Positions 28,941 through 37,231 of a stretch of DNA of 64,000 bases are shown in pieces. The position numbers and the translations under genes are program-made. Position 1 is the first letter of the stretch. Every line of letters begins with the position of its first letter. The stretch is from the NCBI RefSeq assembly GCF_007004655.1, contig NZ_ML660093.1, positions 229,197-293,196 of the forward strand, in the 5' to 3' direction. Below the pieces are notes generated by a model. The model saw nothing but the letters and a program-made list of their open reading frames with translations, was not told the origin of the DNA and made no database searches. This DNA is from Exilibacterium tricleocarpae. GTDB taxonomy: Bacteria > Pseudomonadota > Gammaproteobacteria > Pseudomonadales > Cellvibrionaceae.

Positions 28941-30788
28941 TTAGATAACAGTAACGCTCTTTGCCAGGTTTCTCGGTTGGTCTGGATTCAAACCGCGTTG
29001 CACCGACAGATAGTAGGCGAGAAGCTGGCAGGGAATAATGCTGGCGATGATCCCGGCTGTCTCAGCCAACGGTGGTATTACCAGGGTGTGATCGAAGAAG
29101 CTTTCGGGCTGGTGAGCAATACCGATGGTAAAACCGCCGCGGGCTTTGACCTCCGCGACAACGCCGCTCAGGTAGTCGCGGTTGCCGGCATCCATAAAAA
29201 AAATCACCGGGGTGCCCGGTTCGATCAACGCGATAACGCCGTGTTTTAGTTCCCCGGCGACAAAACTTTCAGCGTGAATATAGCTGGCTTCCTTGATATT
29301 GAGGGCGCCGATTTTTGCCGGCGCGGTGTACTTGCTTTCCCCGAGCAGAAAAATATGTTCGCCGGAAATTTTTTCGGCCAGTGCGGCTATGGTGCCGAGG
29401 GTGCCCGCGCTTAGGTAGGCGTGCAGGCTTTGTGCAAGTTGACCAATGGCAAGTTTTGCCGCCGGCGTCCTGCCGGCCAGCGCCTCACTCAACAGGTAGC
29501 CGAAACTCAGTTGTGCCGTACCGCTTTTAGTGGACAGCACGCAGGCTTCCGGACCGCAGTGGCTGTTGAAGGCAAAGTCCGATACCTGGGTGAGGGTGGC
29601 GCCGGGCATGTTGACTACGCTGGCGATATTGACTCCCAGGTTTTTGGCCTGCTGAATAAAGCGCAGTGTATCGGCCGTCTCCCCGCTTTGGCTGATCGCC
29701 AGCAAGACTTCGCCGGGTTGCATCAGCGGCAGGTAGCAGGTGTAGTCGTAAGCCGGTATGGCCTGGGCGCGAATCCCTGTGGCCCGGCGAATCATATGGG
29801 CGATATGTTCGGCGACGAAATAAGCCGCGCCGGCGCCGGTGAGGTAAAGCGCCTTGGTGTGATGGATTTTGTCCACCAGCGTCGACAGTTGGCTGTCGCA
29901 CAGTTGGGCCGCCTGTTCTATCGTATGCCATTGCTCGAGGATTTCTTTAAGCATAAAGTGCTCGCAGCCTTTGCGGTCCAGGGTGATCTGTGGAAACCGG
30001 TGGTGATGCCATTGCAGCGGCTGCGGTTTCCGTGTGTCGACACACTGTGCGGTGATACTGTTCCGGCGGCAGACCACCACCTGGCGGTCGTGAACGACAG
30101 CGCTCTCGGTCGTGTGCTCGGCAAACGACAGGGCATCGGAGGCCAGAAAAAATGCCGTGTCCACACCGGGCACTGATGCCTCGCAGTGGTTGTCGGCGCC
30201 GCTTTCGGTAGCCGTTGCAGCGGCGATTTTTCGGCCCGCAACCAGCGGTGAACCCTGGCGAATGGCGATGATTTGCCGGTGTCGATTGTCGAGCAGGACC
30301 AGGGTGTTACGCCCCTGCAGTTGTAAAAATGTCATCCGCAACGCCTGCACGACAGCCTCTGCGTCGGGGTCTTCATTCAACAGGGCCAGTTGATTTTCCA
30401 ATAAGCGCAGTGCCACCTCCGTATCCGTCTCTGAAGAGAAATCGGTACCGGATGCCAAAAGTTGTTGTTTCAAGGCCAGAAAGTTTTCCACGATACCGTT
30501 GTGCACCAGCGCCAACTGGCCGTCGGCGGAGAGATGTGGGTGGCAGTTGGCGATAGTGACCGCACCGTGGGTGGCCCAGCGGGTATGGCCGACGGCGATA
30601 CCATCGTCGCCTTTGGGTCGCGGTGCAGTTGCAGTCTGCAAGGGTTGCAGTGTTTTGTGGTACTCGACCGCGGTGTCGCCGCCGATGCCCAGGCCCCAGG
30701 AGTCATAGCCCCGGTACTCAAGGCGTCGCAGGCCTGCGATTACCGTTGCGGCGGCGCCGGCACCGCTGTAACAAAAGATTCCGCACAT
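28941..30788 (-). CDS. glmS: Glutamine--fructose-6-phosphate aminotransferase (isomerizing)
   Basis: 615 residues. Makes glucosamine-6-phosphate for peptidoglycan and LPS precursors. Cys2 (MCGIFCYSG) is the glutaminase nucleophile, with RRLEYRGYDSWG, GHTRWATHGAV and SSETDTEVALRLLE completing the N-terminal domain. Two SIS sugar-binding domains follow (LLAISQSGETADTLRFI; the second with LGESKYTAPAKIGAL). The C terminus PRNLAKSVTVI is the family tail. Some usually fixed positions differ (CHPH for AHPH), so it may be a divergent or secondary copy. Divergent from a TrmB-like regulator. Confidence 0.93.
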   Translation of the reverse strand: MCGIFCYSGAGAAATVIAGLRRLEYRGYDSWGLGIGGDTAVEYHKTLQPLQTATAPRPKGDDGIAVGHTRWATHGAVTIANCHPHLSADGQLALVHNGIVENFLALKQQLLASGTDFSSETDTEVALRLLENQLALLNEDPDAEAVVQALRMTFLQLQGRNTLVLLDNRHRQIIAIRQGSPLVAGRKIAAATATESGADNHCEASVPGVDTAFFLASDALSFAEHTTESAVVHDRQVVVCRRNSITAQCVDTRKPQPLQWHHHRFPQITLDRKGCEHFMLKEILEQWHTIEQAAQLCDSQLSTLVDKIHHTKALYLTGAGAAYFVAEHIAHMIRRATGIRAQAIPAYDYTCYLPLMQPGEVLLAISQSGETADTLRFIQQAKNLGVNIASVVNMPGATLTQVSDFAFNSHCGPEACVLSTKSGTAQLSFGYLLSEALAGRTPAAKLAIGQLAQSLHAYLSAGTLGTIAALAEKISGEHIFLLGESKYTAPAKIGALNIKEASYIHAESFVAGELKHGVIALIEPGTPVIFFMDAGNRDYLSGVVAEVKARGGFTIGIAHQPESFFDHTLVIPPLAETAGIIASIIPCQLLAYYLSVQRGLNPDQPRNLAKSVTVI

Positions 30789-30860
30789 TTGTCATTCCTT
30801 GGTTGACGTTTATACTAGGGAGCGGACCATAGCTGATGGGGTTGGGAGGTGGCAATATTG

Positions 30861-30883
30861 TTTGTCATCAAAAAATTGACAAA
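30861..30883. promoter_or_regulatory. TTTGTCA-N9-TGACAAA operator-like dyad
   Basis: A perfect 7-bp inverted repeat whose right half touches the ATG of the TrmB-like gene at 30883. It lies in the 94-bp gap shared with glmS, so binding could control both genes. The natural candidate is the adjacent regulator itself. Confidence 0.6.
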
Positions 30884-31641
30884 TGTCTGAACAAATGTCG
30901 GAACAAGAAACACTGCGTCAAATCGGCCTGCACGACCGCGAAATCGATATTTACCTGGCCCTGTTGCGGTTGGGGCCGGCCTCGATCCGCGATATCGGCG
31001 AGAAGGCGGGGGTGAATCGCGGCACCACGCACGAGCTGCTGAAACGGCTGCTCAAACGCGGACTGGTCAGCCTGAGGCCGAAGGGAAAACGGCGGCATTT
31101 TTGTGCCGAGAGCCCGGAAAAGCTGCTGGAGCTGGCCCGCGAACAGCAGGCCAGGCTGGCGCGGGCCGCCGACCGGCTCGAATCTGAGGTGATACCGGAC
31201 CTGCACCTGCTGAAGCCGGACGGCAGCGATACCCAGGTCAAGTACTATGAGGGCGACGAGGGGATCGAGTATGTTCTCCGGGACATTCTCAATACCGCCG
31301 CCGGCAGCGCCGAGCGCAGCTACAGCGTGTATTCCTCGAAAGTGATTCGCAAATACCTGTACCGGCCCTTCCCCACGTTTACCCAGCAGCGGGTCAAGCG
31401 CCAGATCAGGGTTCGCGCCATCGCCATCGGTGAAGGTGGCGACGAGGCGCCGCTGGCGGAGCGAAAGTGGATTGCAACCGGCGCCGATCCCGATCAGCCC
31501 AGCTATGTGGCTATTTATCCACCCAAATGCGCCATGATTTCCCTGCAGGAGGGAGACTATCCGAGTGCGGTGGTGATTGAGTCCCAGGCGATCGCCCGGG
31601 CGCTGCAAATCGCTTTCGATATGTTGTGGAAACTTTTATGA
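30883..31641 (+). CDS. TrmB-like transcriptional regulator
   Basis: 252 residues. An N-terminal winged helix (LGPASIRDIGEKAGVNRGTT as HTH) is followed by a linker helix and a C-terminal domain with VKYYEGDEGIEYVLRDIL, as in TrmB/helix-turn-helix sugar-responsive regulators. The start MSEQMSEQ derives from a small duplication, and neither ATG has a Shine-Dalgarno sequence, which suggests a leaderless or weakly translated message. Divergence from glmS suggests control of amino-sugar synthesis; that link is inference. Confidence 0.8.
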   Translation: MSEQMSEQETLRQIGLHDREIDIYLALLRLGPASIRDIGEKAGVNRGTTHELLKRLLKRGLVSLRPKGKRRHFCAESPEKLLELAREQQARLARAADRLESEVIPDLHLLKPDGSDTQVKYYEGDEGIEYVLRDILNTAAGSAERSYSVYSSKVIRKYLYRPFPTFTQQRVKRQIRVRAIAIGEGGDEAPLAERKWIATGADPDQPSYVAIYPPKCAMISLQEGDYPSAVVIESQAIARALQIAFDMLWKLL

Positions 31642-31730
31642 CCAACCGGTTGACTAACCCATAGGTAGGGTTTTAGGCCGCAAAGCGGTCCTACCTACGG
31701 GAGTGCGTTATGATGTGCGCCCCGGACTGG

Positions 31731-32276
31731 CTAGCGGCTCCACGCAAATTGCTCAAACGGCGCGTCCACCGGCGTGTCGGCAATGTGGTTGGTGTAGTTG
31801 CTCATGACCTTTTGGCTGATACCGAGGATAATTTCAAGTACCTGCCTTTTCGTGTAACCTGCGGCGGTGAAAGCGTCGATATCCTCGCGCTCTACACGTC
31901 CCCGCTGGCGTACCATTTTCAGGGTGAAGGTGCGCAGGGCTTCGAGTTTTTCCGGCAGTGCGGTGCCGCTGCGCAAGGCTTCTGTTATTGCGGGGTCGAC
32001 ACCGGCCTTATTGGCGATCGCCGTGTGGGCGGGCACACAGTAGTGGCACTCGTGCTCCACATTGATGGACTGCCAGACTACGGTCAATTCAGCGTCGTTG
32101 AACGATGAGTCCTGAAACAGACTGTGTGCCTGTTGATAGGCTGCCAACAGGCCGGGTGCTTCGGCCATAACTGCGTGCAGGTTGGGGAGCATACCGAATG
32201 CCTTACGCGAATTATCGAGCAGCGGTTTGCTGTCCTGCGGCGCTGAGTCGGCCGTATGTAGGGGAAACTGACTCAT
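31731..32276 (-). CDS. AhpD-like carboxymuconolactone decarboxylase-family protein
   Basis: 181 residues. The motif ECHYCVPAHT contains the CxxC and His of the AhpD/CMD family, whose members are thiol-based peroxidase or reductase partners. The protein is helical throughout, with SNYTNHIADTPVD at the C terminus. I start at ATG 32276 (MSQFPLH), preceded by GAGGAA; longer in-frame starts run through the operators. Divergent from a TetR regulator with two palindromic operators in between, so probably induced by an electrophile or oxidant. Confidence 0.85.
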   Translation of the reverse strand: MSQFPLHTADSAPQDSKPLLDNSRKAFGMLPNLHAVMAEAPGLLAAYQQAHSLFQDSSFNDAELTVVWQSINVEHECHYCVPAHTAIANKAGVDPAITEALRSGTALPEKLEALRTFTLKMVRQRGRVEREDIDAFTAAGYTKRQVLEIILGISQKVMSNYTNHIADTPVDAPFEQFAWSR

Positions 32277-32336
32277 ATTTGCATTCCTCGTGATTAACAG
32301 GGGATGGGGGTGAATGGTGGTTGGTAGTCCACCATT

Positions 32337-32380
32337 TGAACGATCGTTCAGGATTCTATGTGTATTTGATCGATCGTTCA
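32337..32380. promoter_or_regulatory. Two TetR-type palindromic operators
   Basis: TGAACGATCGTTCA at 32337-32350 is a perfect 14-bp palindrome; TGATCGATCGTTCA at 32367-32380 differs at one base. Centres are 30 bp apart, in the gap between the AhpD-like gene and the TetR gene. This is the expected position for a TetR repressor controlling both. Confidence 0.8.
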
Positions 32381-32421
32381 ACTATGATTTACATATAACT
32401 TTAGAACGGGAGTGATGGGTT

Positions 32422-33093
32422 ATGGGTAGACAACTGCGCTACGAGCGAGGGGTGACCTTGGATAAAGCCATGCGGGTATTTTGGCGCAACGGATACAGCG
32501 GCACGTCCATGCGTGATCTGGAAGCAGTGCTGGATATGCGCCCGGGCAGTATTTATGCAACTTTCGGCAGCAAGGAGGGGCTGTTTCTGGAAGCACTGGA
32601 TAAATATGCGCAACTCAACGGGGATCAACTGGCCCGCGCCATCGCGACAAAGGGCACGTTTATGGGCGGCTTGAGACAGTTTTTGACCGGGCTGTTGTTG
32701 AGACATGAGTCGAGACATGAGTCGAGGGATGAGTTGAGAGATGAGTTGAGGGGGGAACCGGGGGATAAGCTCGGGGATGAGAGCGAACCACCGGGCCGGG
32801 CCTGTATGCTGGCGAAAACATTGGCCGATCTTGAGCCCCGCAACGCCAAGCTCAAGGGGCGTGCGGTCGAGTTGATGGGCGTGTTTGAACACACATTCTG
32901 CGACCTCCTGACCCAGGCCAGGGCCCGCGGTGAAATCTCTGCCGCGGCGGATATTCCGGCCACGGCGCGATTCATCCAGATTCAGGTCATCGGTATCCGG
33001 TCTTTTGCCGAGGCCGAGGCCGATGTGGAAATCCTGCTCGGGCATATCGAAGATGTAATGGCGGCCATCGAACGCAAAGCCAACCCCTGCTAG
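32422..33093 (+). CDS. TetR-family transcriptional regulator with repeat-encoded insert
   Basis: 223 residues. The N-terminal HTH (YSGTSMRDLEAVLDMRPGSI, followed by YATFGSKEGLF) is typical. A charged insert of about 28 residues (RHESRHESRDELRDELRGEP) stands before the conserved GRACMLAKTLADL region and is encoded by seven 12-bp repeats. The stop codon TAG is the first three bases of MITE-like copy B, so the insertion may have reset the C terminus. Divergent from the AhpD-like gene, its probable target. Confidence 0.87.
   Translation: MGRQLRYERGVTLDKAMRVFWRNGYSGTSMRDLEAVLDMRPGSIYATFGSKEGLFLEALDKYAQLNGDQLARAIATKGTFMGGLRQFLTGLLLRHESRHESRDELRDELRGEPGDKLGDESEPPGRACMLAKTLADLEPRNAKLKGRAVELMGVFEHTFCDLLTQARARGEISAAADIPATARFIQIQVIGIRSFAEAEADVEILLGHIEDVMAAIERKANPC
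32701..32784 (+). repeat. Seven 12-bp tandem repeats inside the TetR gene
   Basis: Units start AGACATGAGTCG (twice exact) and drift to AGGGATGAGTTG, AGAGATGAGTTG and more distant forms. Period 12 keeps the frame and encodes RHES/RDEL-type tetrapeptides. Confidence 0.85.
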
Positions 33094-33396
33094 TGCTTCG
33101 ACCAATAAAGATTTTCACCCAAAACGGGTTTTGGTGTCCTAGCCGACACGGTCTCGATCCGGGCACAACCCTTCGGGACACGGACTAGGCGTCCCCCCGA
33201 TGCATACCCGCAAGCGGGCCCGGCCCGAAATCATAGATTTCGGGCGTTGCGCGGGGCGAAGCAGTGCTTCGCTGATTCCCGCTCCACCCCTGTAGGCTCT
33301 ACGCCAGCATCCCTGCTGGCGAAGGTCCCGAAGGGTTGTGCCCGGATCGAGACCTAAGTGCCATCGAGGTGAAAATGTTTTCTGGTTGAAGCACTA
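33091..33396. repeat. MITE-like palindromic element, copy B
   Basis: 306 bp, the longest copy. Ends TAGTGCTTCGACC and GGTTGAAGCACTA. Arms 33150-33179 and 33325-33354 pair perfectly over 30 bp. The longer loop contains nested hairpins (CCCGCAAGCGGG; CCCGAAATCATAGATTTCGGG-like; GCGAAGCAGTGCTTCGC). Its first TAG is the stop codon of the TetR gene. It fills the TetR-rdgC gap. Confidence 0.85.
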
Positions 33397-33431
33397 GGTC
33401 TCACCATCGGGGGTTGATCGCGACTGCCGCT

Positions 33432-34346
33432 TTACACCGCGGCGGCCTTAGGGCCGCCGAAGAACGACAACAAACGCGGTAAAAACGCATTCAGCGCCGC
33501 GCTCATCAAAGCAAAATCGGCATCAAACTGCGCCGCCGCATCGCCATCGCCGGCATCGGCGCCTTCGCTGACCAGCTTATCGGCAAATTTCAGGCGTTTG
33601 ATGCTCAGGTCCTCCGCCAGCATGCAGCTCAACTGCTCGTCCCACTCTACGGCGATTTTGACCACCTGCTTGCCCGCTTCCAGGTGTAAGAGTATCTCCT
33701 CGCTGGTCAGGTCCTGGCGCTTGCAGCGAATAATACCGCCCTCGTCACCGGGTTCGCGCAGTTCGCACTCATCGCCCAGTTGCAGGTCCGCCGGCACTGC
33801 GTTGCCGCGCAGCCAGTCGCTCATCATCAGCGCCGGTGTATCGGCGACCTGGGGTGGTACGACCGGGAGGGATGTAATGGACTGGCGCAGAAAGCTGGTT
33901 AGCTCCTCGGCTTTTTTGGGACTGGCGGCGTCGACCAGCAGCCAGCCGGCGGCGGGAGCGATATACGCGTAGGTCCTGGACGACCGGGTAAACGCCCGGG
34001 GCAGGCAGTCCTGAATGATCTCCTCCTTGAGATTGTCCCGCTCCTTGCGGTAAACGCGCCGGCCCTCCTCAATTTCGATAGCCCGGGCGCGTTCGCCGAC
34101 CTTCTCCCGCACCACGGTTGCCGGCAGTACCTTCTCCTCTTTGCGGGCGCAGATCATCAGGCAGCCGTTGCCGGCGTGCACCAGCGGGGTGAAGTCCGGC
34201 CCCATGGGCGCCACCCAACCGTACTGGCTCGGATCGAGCTTGCCGCAGGGTTTGAAAGGGTGTTCGTTCAAATGCTGTTCGAGGTCGTCGGCGGTGAGTG
34301 TGAATGGGGCGGTAAAACGATACAGCTGGAGATTTTTAAACCACAT
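33432..34346 (-). CDS. rdgC: Recombination-associated protein RdgC
   Basis: 304 residues, the usual RdgC size. From the family, it forms a ring-shaped dimer on DNA and restrains RecA. The start MWFKNLQLYRFTAPFTLT, the stretch FKPCGKLDPSQYGWVAPMG and the RGNAVPADLQLGDECELREP region are diagnostic. The C terminus carries an Ala/Asp-rich variation (GADAGDGDAAAQF). It stands alone between copy B and the peroxidase gene. Confidence 0.95.
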   Translation of the reverse strand: MWFKNLQLYRFTAPFTLTADDLEQHLNEHPFKPCGKLDPSQYGWVAPMGPDFTPLVHAGNGCLMICARKEEKVLPATVVREKVGERARAIEIEEGRRVYRKERDNLKEEIIQDCLPRAFTRSSRTYAYIAPAAGWLLVDAASPKKAEELTSFLRQSITSLPVVPPQVADTPALMMSDWLRGNAVPADLQLGDECELREPGDEGGIIRCKRQDLTSEEILLHLEAGKQVVKIAVEWDEQLSCMLAEDLSIKRLKFADKLVSEGADAGDGDAAAQFDADFALMSAALNAFLPRLLSFFGGPKAAAV

Positions 34347-34476
34347 AGAGTCTTTTTTAAACCGTTTCGGCCAGGGCGTTCGGGCCGCGCATTATGGCCG
34401 AAGCCTGGGGTGGGGACAAGGGTGGGAGCAGGGGCTGGAGCAAGGGCGCCGCAGGCTGGTGTCCTGACGGCGCCGG

Positions 34477-35808
34477 TCAGTCTTTGATGTCGGCGTTCCA
34501 CCAAAAGTCCCGCCGTGGGTAGGGGGAGGTGAGGGTGCCGAGAAAGGCGATCAACGCTGCCGTTTCCTGCGGCGTGAGTTTTAATGGCAGGATATCGAAG
34601 TGCGGCCGATTCGGGTGTTGCTCCCGATCGTAAAAGGGCGGTGTCGGCAGATTGTAGTGTGCCAGTACCGCCGGCAGGTCGCTGAACTGACCGGCCTGCA
34701 TATAGGGCGCCGTGGCGGCGATATTGCGCAGCGTCGGCGTTTTGAATGCGCCGACCAGCTCCGGCCCTGAACGCTTGAGAAAATTCATTTCCTCGCACTG
34801 TGTCGGTTCGGCGTCGCTCCATGCCGACAGGCAGGTGAATTCGTCCTCGACCAGGGCGGCGATGCCGCTAAAACGCCCGAGATCGACCCGGCTTGGGTCC
34901 GGTTCCGGTGCGCCGATATTGTGAAACTCAAAGTTGGTAAACAGCGGCCCGTTGTGACAACTGGAACAATTGGCCTTGCCCATAAAAATCCGCAGCCCGC
35001 TGACTTCCTCTGCAGTTAGCATGGCTCTGTACGCGCCGCTGTTTTTTCTTTGCAGATGATCGATAAAGTGATCAAACCTCGATGGTGGTATCCGCAACCG
35101 GCGCTGGTAGGCCATTAGGGATTTTCCGACATTGGAGAAAACTGTGTTGGTGAGGTGTCGCCTGCCGGCAGGTAGTTTCTGCCAGCGTTTTTTGGCCCTG
35201 GCGTTGCCGAGCGGGGTGGCGTTTTTGGGTAGCCTGCGCAGTTGGCGGATATTTTCAAGACGGCCAAAAACAGCTTGGTATTCGGCACCGTGATATTTAA
35301 TAACCCGGCGCACAAAGCTGGTGCGGCTGGTGTTCATCTCGACAGGGTCCTCGATCGGCGCCAGAGCCTGGGCCCACAGGCTGTCCTTGCGACCGTCCCA
35401 GTACTGCCAGGGGCTCCAGGCCGAACCGAGCAGCGTGGGCGTGCTGCGCCTGCCGGTACCGAAAGCGACGCCCCTGGCACGCCCGTCGGTAAAGTATTTG
35501 TCCGGTTGGTGGCAGCTGGCGCAGGAAAATCTGCCTCTTCTGCTCAGGCGTTTATCGAAAAATATCTTTTTGCCCAGCTTTGCCGCCGCCAGATCGTCGG
35601 CATGGTCGTTGCTCTGCGAGAGCGGTGGCGGCGACAGTGAGGACAGTGAAAAGTGTTTGAGAAAAGCAATATCGCTGTCGGTAAATGCGTAGACATCCGT
35701 GGGCGGCTGGTCGGTTTGAGCGAAAGCGGTCGCCGCGGCGAAGAACAATACTGCGCTTAGAAGGGCGGTTCTTGTTGGCAGCGGTAGCGGGCTTTTGAAT
35801 GCGGGCAT
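34477..35808 (-). CDS. Di-haem cytochrome c peroxidase / MauG-like protein
   Basis: 443 residues. A signal peptide (TRTALLSAVLFFAAATAFAQ) directs export. Two CxxCH haem sites are at 95-99 (CASCH) and 280-284 (CSSCH). PIEDPVEM and LRNIAATAPYMQAGQFSDL are peroxidase/MauG family stretches. I start at ATG 35808 (MPAFKSP); an in-frame ATG at 35904 would lie inside MITE-like copy C and displace the signal peptide. Listed first of three minus-strand genes with the YtkA-like and choice-of-anchor-B genes upstream, a grouping that suggests a periplasmic redox or surface role. Confidence 0.88.
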   Translation of the reverse strand: MPAFKSPLPLPTRTALLSAVLFFAAATAFAQTDQPPTDVYAFTDSDIAFLKHFSLSSLSPPPLSQSNDHADDLAAAKLGKKIFFDKRLSRRGRFSCASCHQPDKYFTDGRARGVAFGTGRRSTPTLLGSAWSPWQYWDGRKDSLWAQALAPIEDPVEMNTSRTSFVRRVIKYHGAEYQAVFGRLENIRQLRRLPKNATPLGNARAKKRWQKLPAGRRHLTNTVFSNVGKSLMAYQRRLRIPPSRFDHFIDHLQRKNSGAYRAMLTAEEVSGLRIFMGKANCSSCHNGPLFTNFEFHNIGAPEPDPSRVDLGRFSGIAALVEDEFTCLSAWSDAEPTQCEEMNFLKRSGPELVGAFKTPTLRNIAATAPYMQAGQFSDLPAVLAHYNLPTPPFYDREQHPNRPHFDILPLKLTPQETAALIAFLGTLTSPYPRRDFWWNADIKD

Positions 35809-36181
35809 TGTCTTTAGATAAGGTCTCGATAAAAGTTCAGCGGTAATTGTTTCTGTAGAGCCGATTTGTATAAGACTACTGTTTCGACCAATAAAGATTT
35901 TCACCCAAAACGGGTTCTGGTGTCCTTAGCTGACACGGTCTCGATTCGGGGGGGGCGCCTAGCCTATGGCCCTCCGGGACACACCGTACATACATCCCTG
36001 TAGGCTCTACGCCAGCATCCCTGCTGGCGAAGGTCCCGAAGGGCCATAGGCTAGGCGCCCCCTCCGGATCGAGACCTCAGTGCAACCGACGTGAAAATAT
36101 TTTCTGGTCAAAGCGCTAGATTTTCAAAAAGTCGTCGCAATAAAACCAGTCTCTATAACGTGGGCTTCGGTAAAGTCAGTG
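35809..36181. other. Spacer holding MITE-like copy C
   Basis: 373 bp between the YtkA-like gene stop and the peroxidase start. Copy C fills 35877-36118. No other signal is clear. Confidence 0.6.
35877..36118. repeat. MITE-like palindromic element, copy C
   Basis: 242 bp, ends TACTGTTTCGACC and GGTCAAAGCGCTA. Inner arms are 44 bp (35937-35980 with 36033-36076, few mismatches), longer than in copies A and B and of different sequence (GCGCCTAGCCTATGGCCC), yet paired. The loop keeps CGCCAGCATCCCTGCTGGCG. Confidence 0.85.
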
Positions 36182-37195
36182 CTATAAAACCAGGTTAAAT
36201 ACTACGGAGTCGGTCGAGTTGGCAGCCGCATCGGGTTGCTCTGTCTCTGCATCGCCGCCGGTTGCAATATTGAACTGCATGACCCACCACCCCTTCATTT
36301 GAAACTTGAGACCGTCCACCTGGTAGACCCCGGGCGCCAGCTCGCCGACCACCCGCGGCTGGGTCGGCAGCCCGTGGACATGCCCGGGCATATGACCCAC
36401 TATCTCGATACGCGCGCCTGTGACCGGGTTGCCGGTCAGGTCGCTCAGGAACAAGGCCCAGCGGTGAATCTTATTAAATGGCACCAGGTGTGCCGTGTTC
36501 TCGTCGGCTTTGTCCCCGGCTTTGACCTCGATGTGGGCCAGATAGTTTTGCTCGCGCGAGAGCTGAAAGGAGCGGATATCCAGGTTGTCCGGCGCGTTTT
36601 GCCCGGCCAGTGCCGGCACCAGCATTGACATGCTGGCGTCTACCTGGCTGCGGTCGATATTGTCCGTCGGCGTCCCCATTTTATTCAGCATATTGGGGTG
36701 CACGCTGCGGAACTTGGTATTGTGGGCGATAAACGCCGAGGTCGAGTCGTCCATCGACAACGGTTTTCGATTCAGGATTGTGCCTTCCCACCTGACCAGG
36801 GCACCCTGTTCAAAGAGGTCCAGGGCTGTGTAGTAGAGCGCTCTGCTCTGTTGGCGCAGCTCACTGCCCCCGGTCTGGGTCTGTTGCAGTTGGCCGACCA
36901 GATTATCGGTGGTTTCGTTGAGTTGCCGGTGCACCGTTTGGTCGGGTGTCTTTCGCGAACGGGCGCGCAGTTGGTTGATGCGCTTGCGGAGTCGATTGGC
37001 GTTGATAATATTGCGGTCGGCCTGTTCCCCCAGTTGATTGGACTGCTCCAGGTGCCGGCGCGCTTCGGCAAACAGGCTCGCCGCTGCGGGTGGGGTGGCG
37101 GCATTGACGAAACCTGCCAGCAGGCAAGCCGGCGCGGCGAGCGCCGCAAGCGCGAGAAACGCCGACAGCCGATGTATTTTTTGTGTTGCAGCCAT
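36182..37195 (-). CDS. Exported protein with YtkA/FixH-like domain
   Basis: 337 residues. A signal peptide occupies about 1-32. A helical, Gln/Arg-rich segment (about 40-115, NANRLRKRINQLRARSRKT) is followed by a C-terminal beta domain with HMPGHVHGLPTQPRV and YQVDGLKFQMKGWWVMQF, the YtkA-like signature. It is likely periplasmic or surface-exposed. It lies between the choice-of-anchor-B gene (36 bp upstream) and the peroxidase gene on the same strand. Its biochemical role is unknown. Confidence 0.75.
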   Translation of the reverse strand: MAATQKIHRLSAFLALAALAAPACLLAGFVNAATPPAAASLFAEARRHLEQSNQLGEQADRNIINANRLRKRINQLRARSRKTPDQTVHRQLNETTDNLVGQLQQTQTGGSELRQQSRALYYTALDLFEQGALVRWEGTILNRKPLSMDDSTSAFIAHNTKFRSVHPNMLNKMGTPTDNIDRSQVDASMSMLVPALAGQNAPDNLDIRSFQLSREQNYLAHIEVKAGDKADENTAHLVPFNKIHRWALFLSDLTGNPVTGARIEIVGHMPGHVHGLPTQPRVVGELAPGVYQVDGLKFQMKGWWVMQFNIATGGDAETEQPDAAANSTDSVVFNLVL

Positions 37196-37231
37196 AGTAC
37201 GCAGTCTGGTCGCAGCCGTGGACGGCTGTGT

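Noticed and set aside
35809-35904. Extended N terminus for the di-haem peroxidase
   Set aside because: The extra codons run into MITE-like copy C and would bury the signal peptide.
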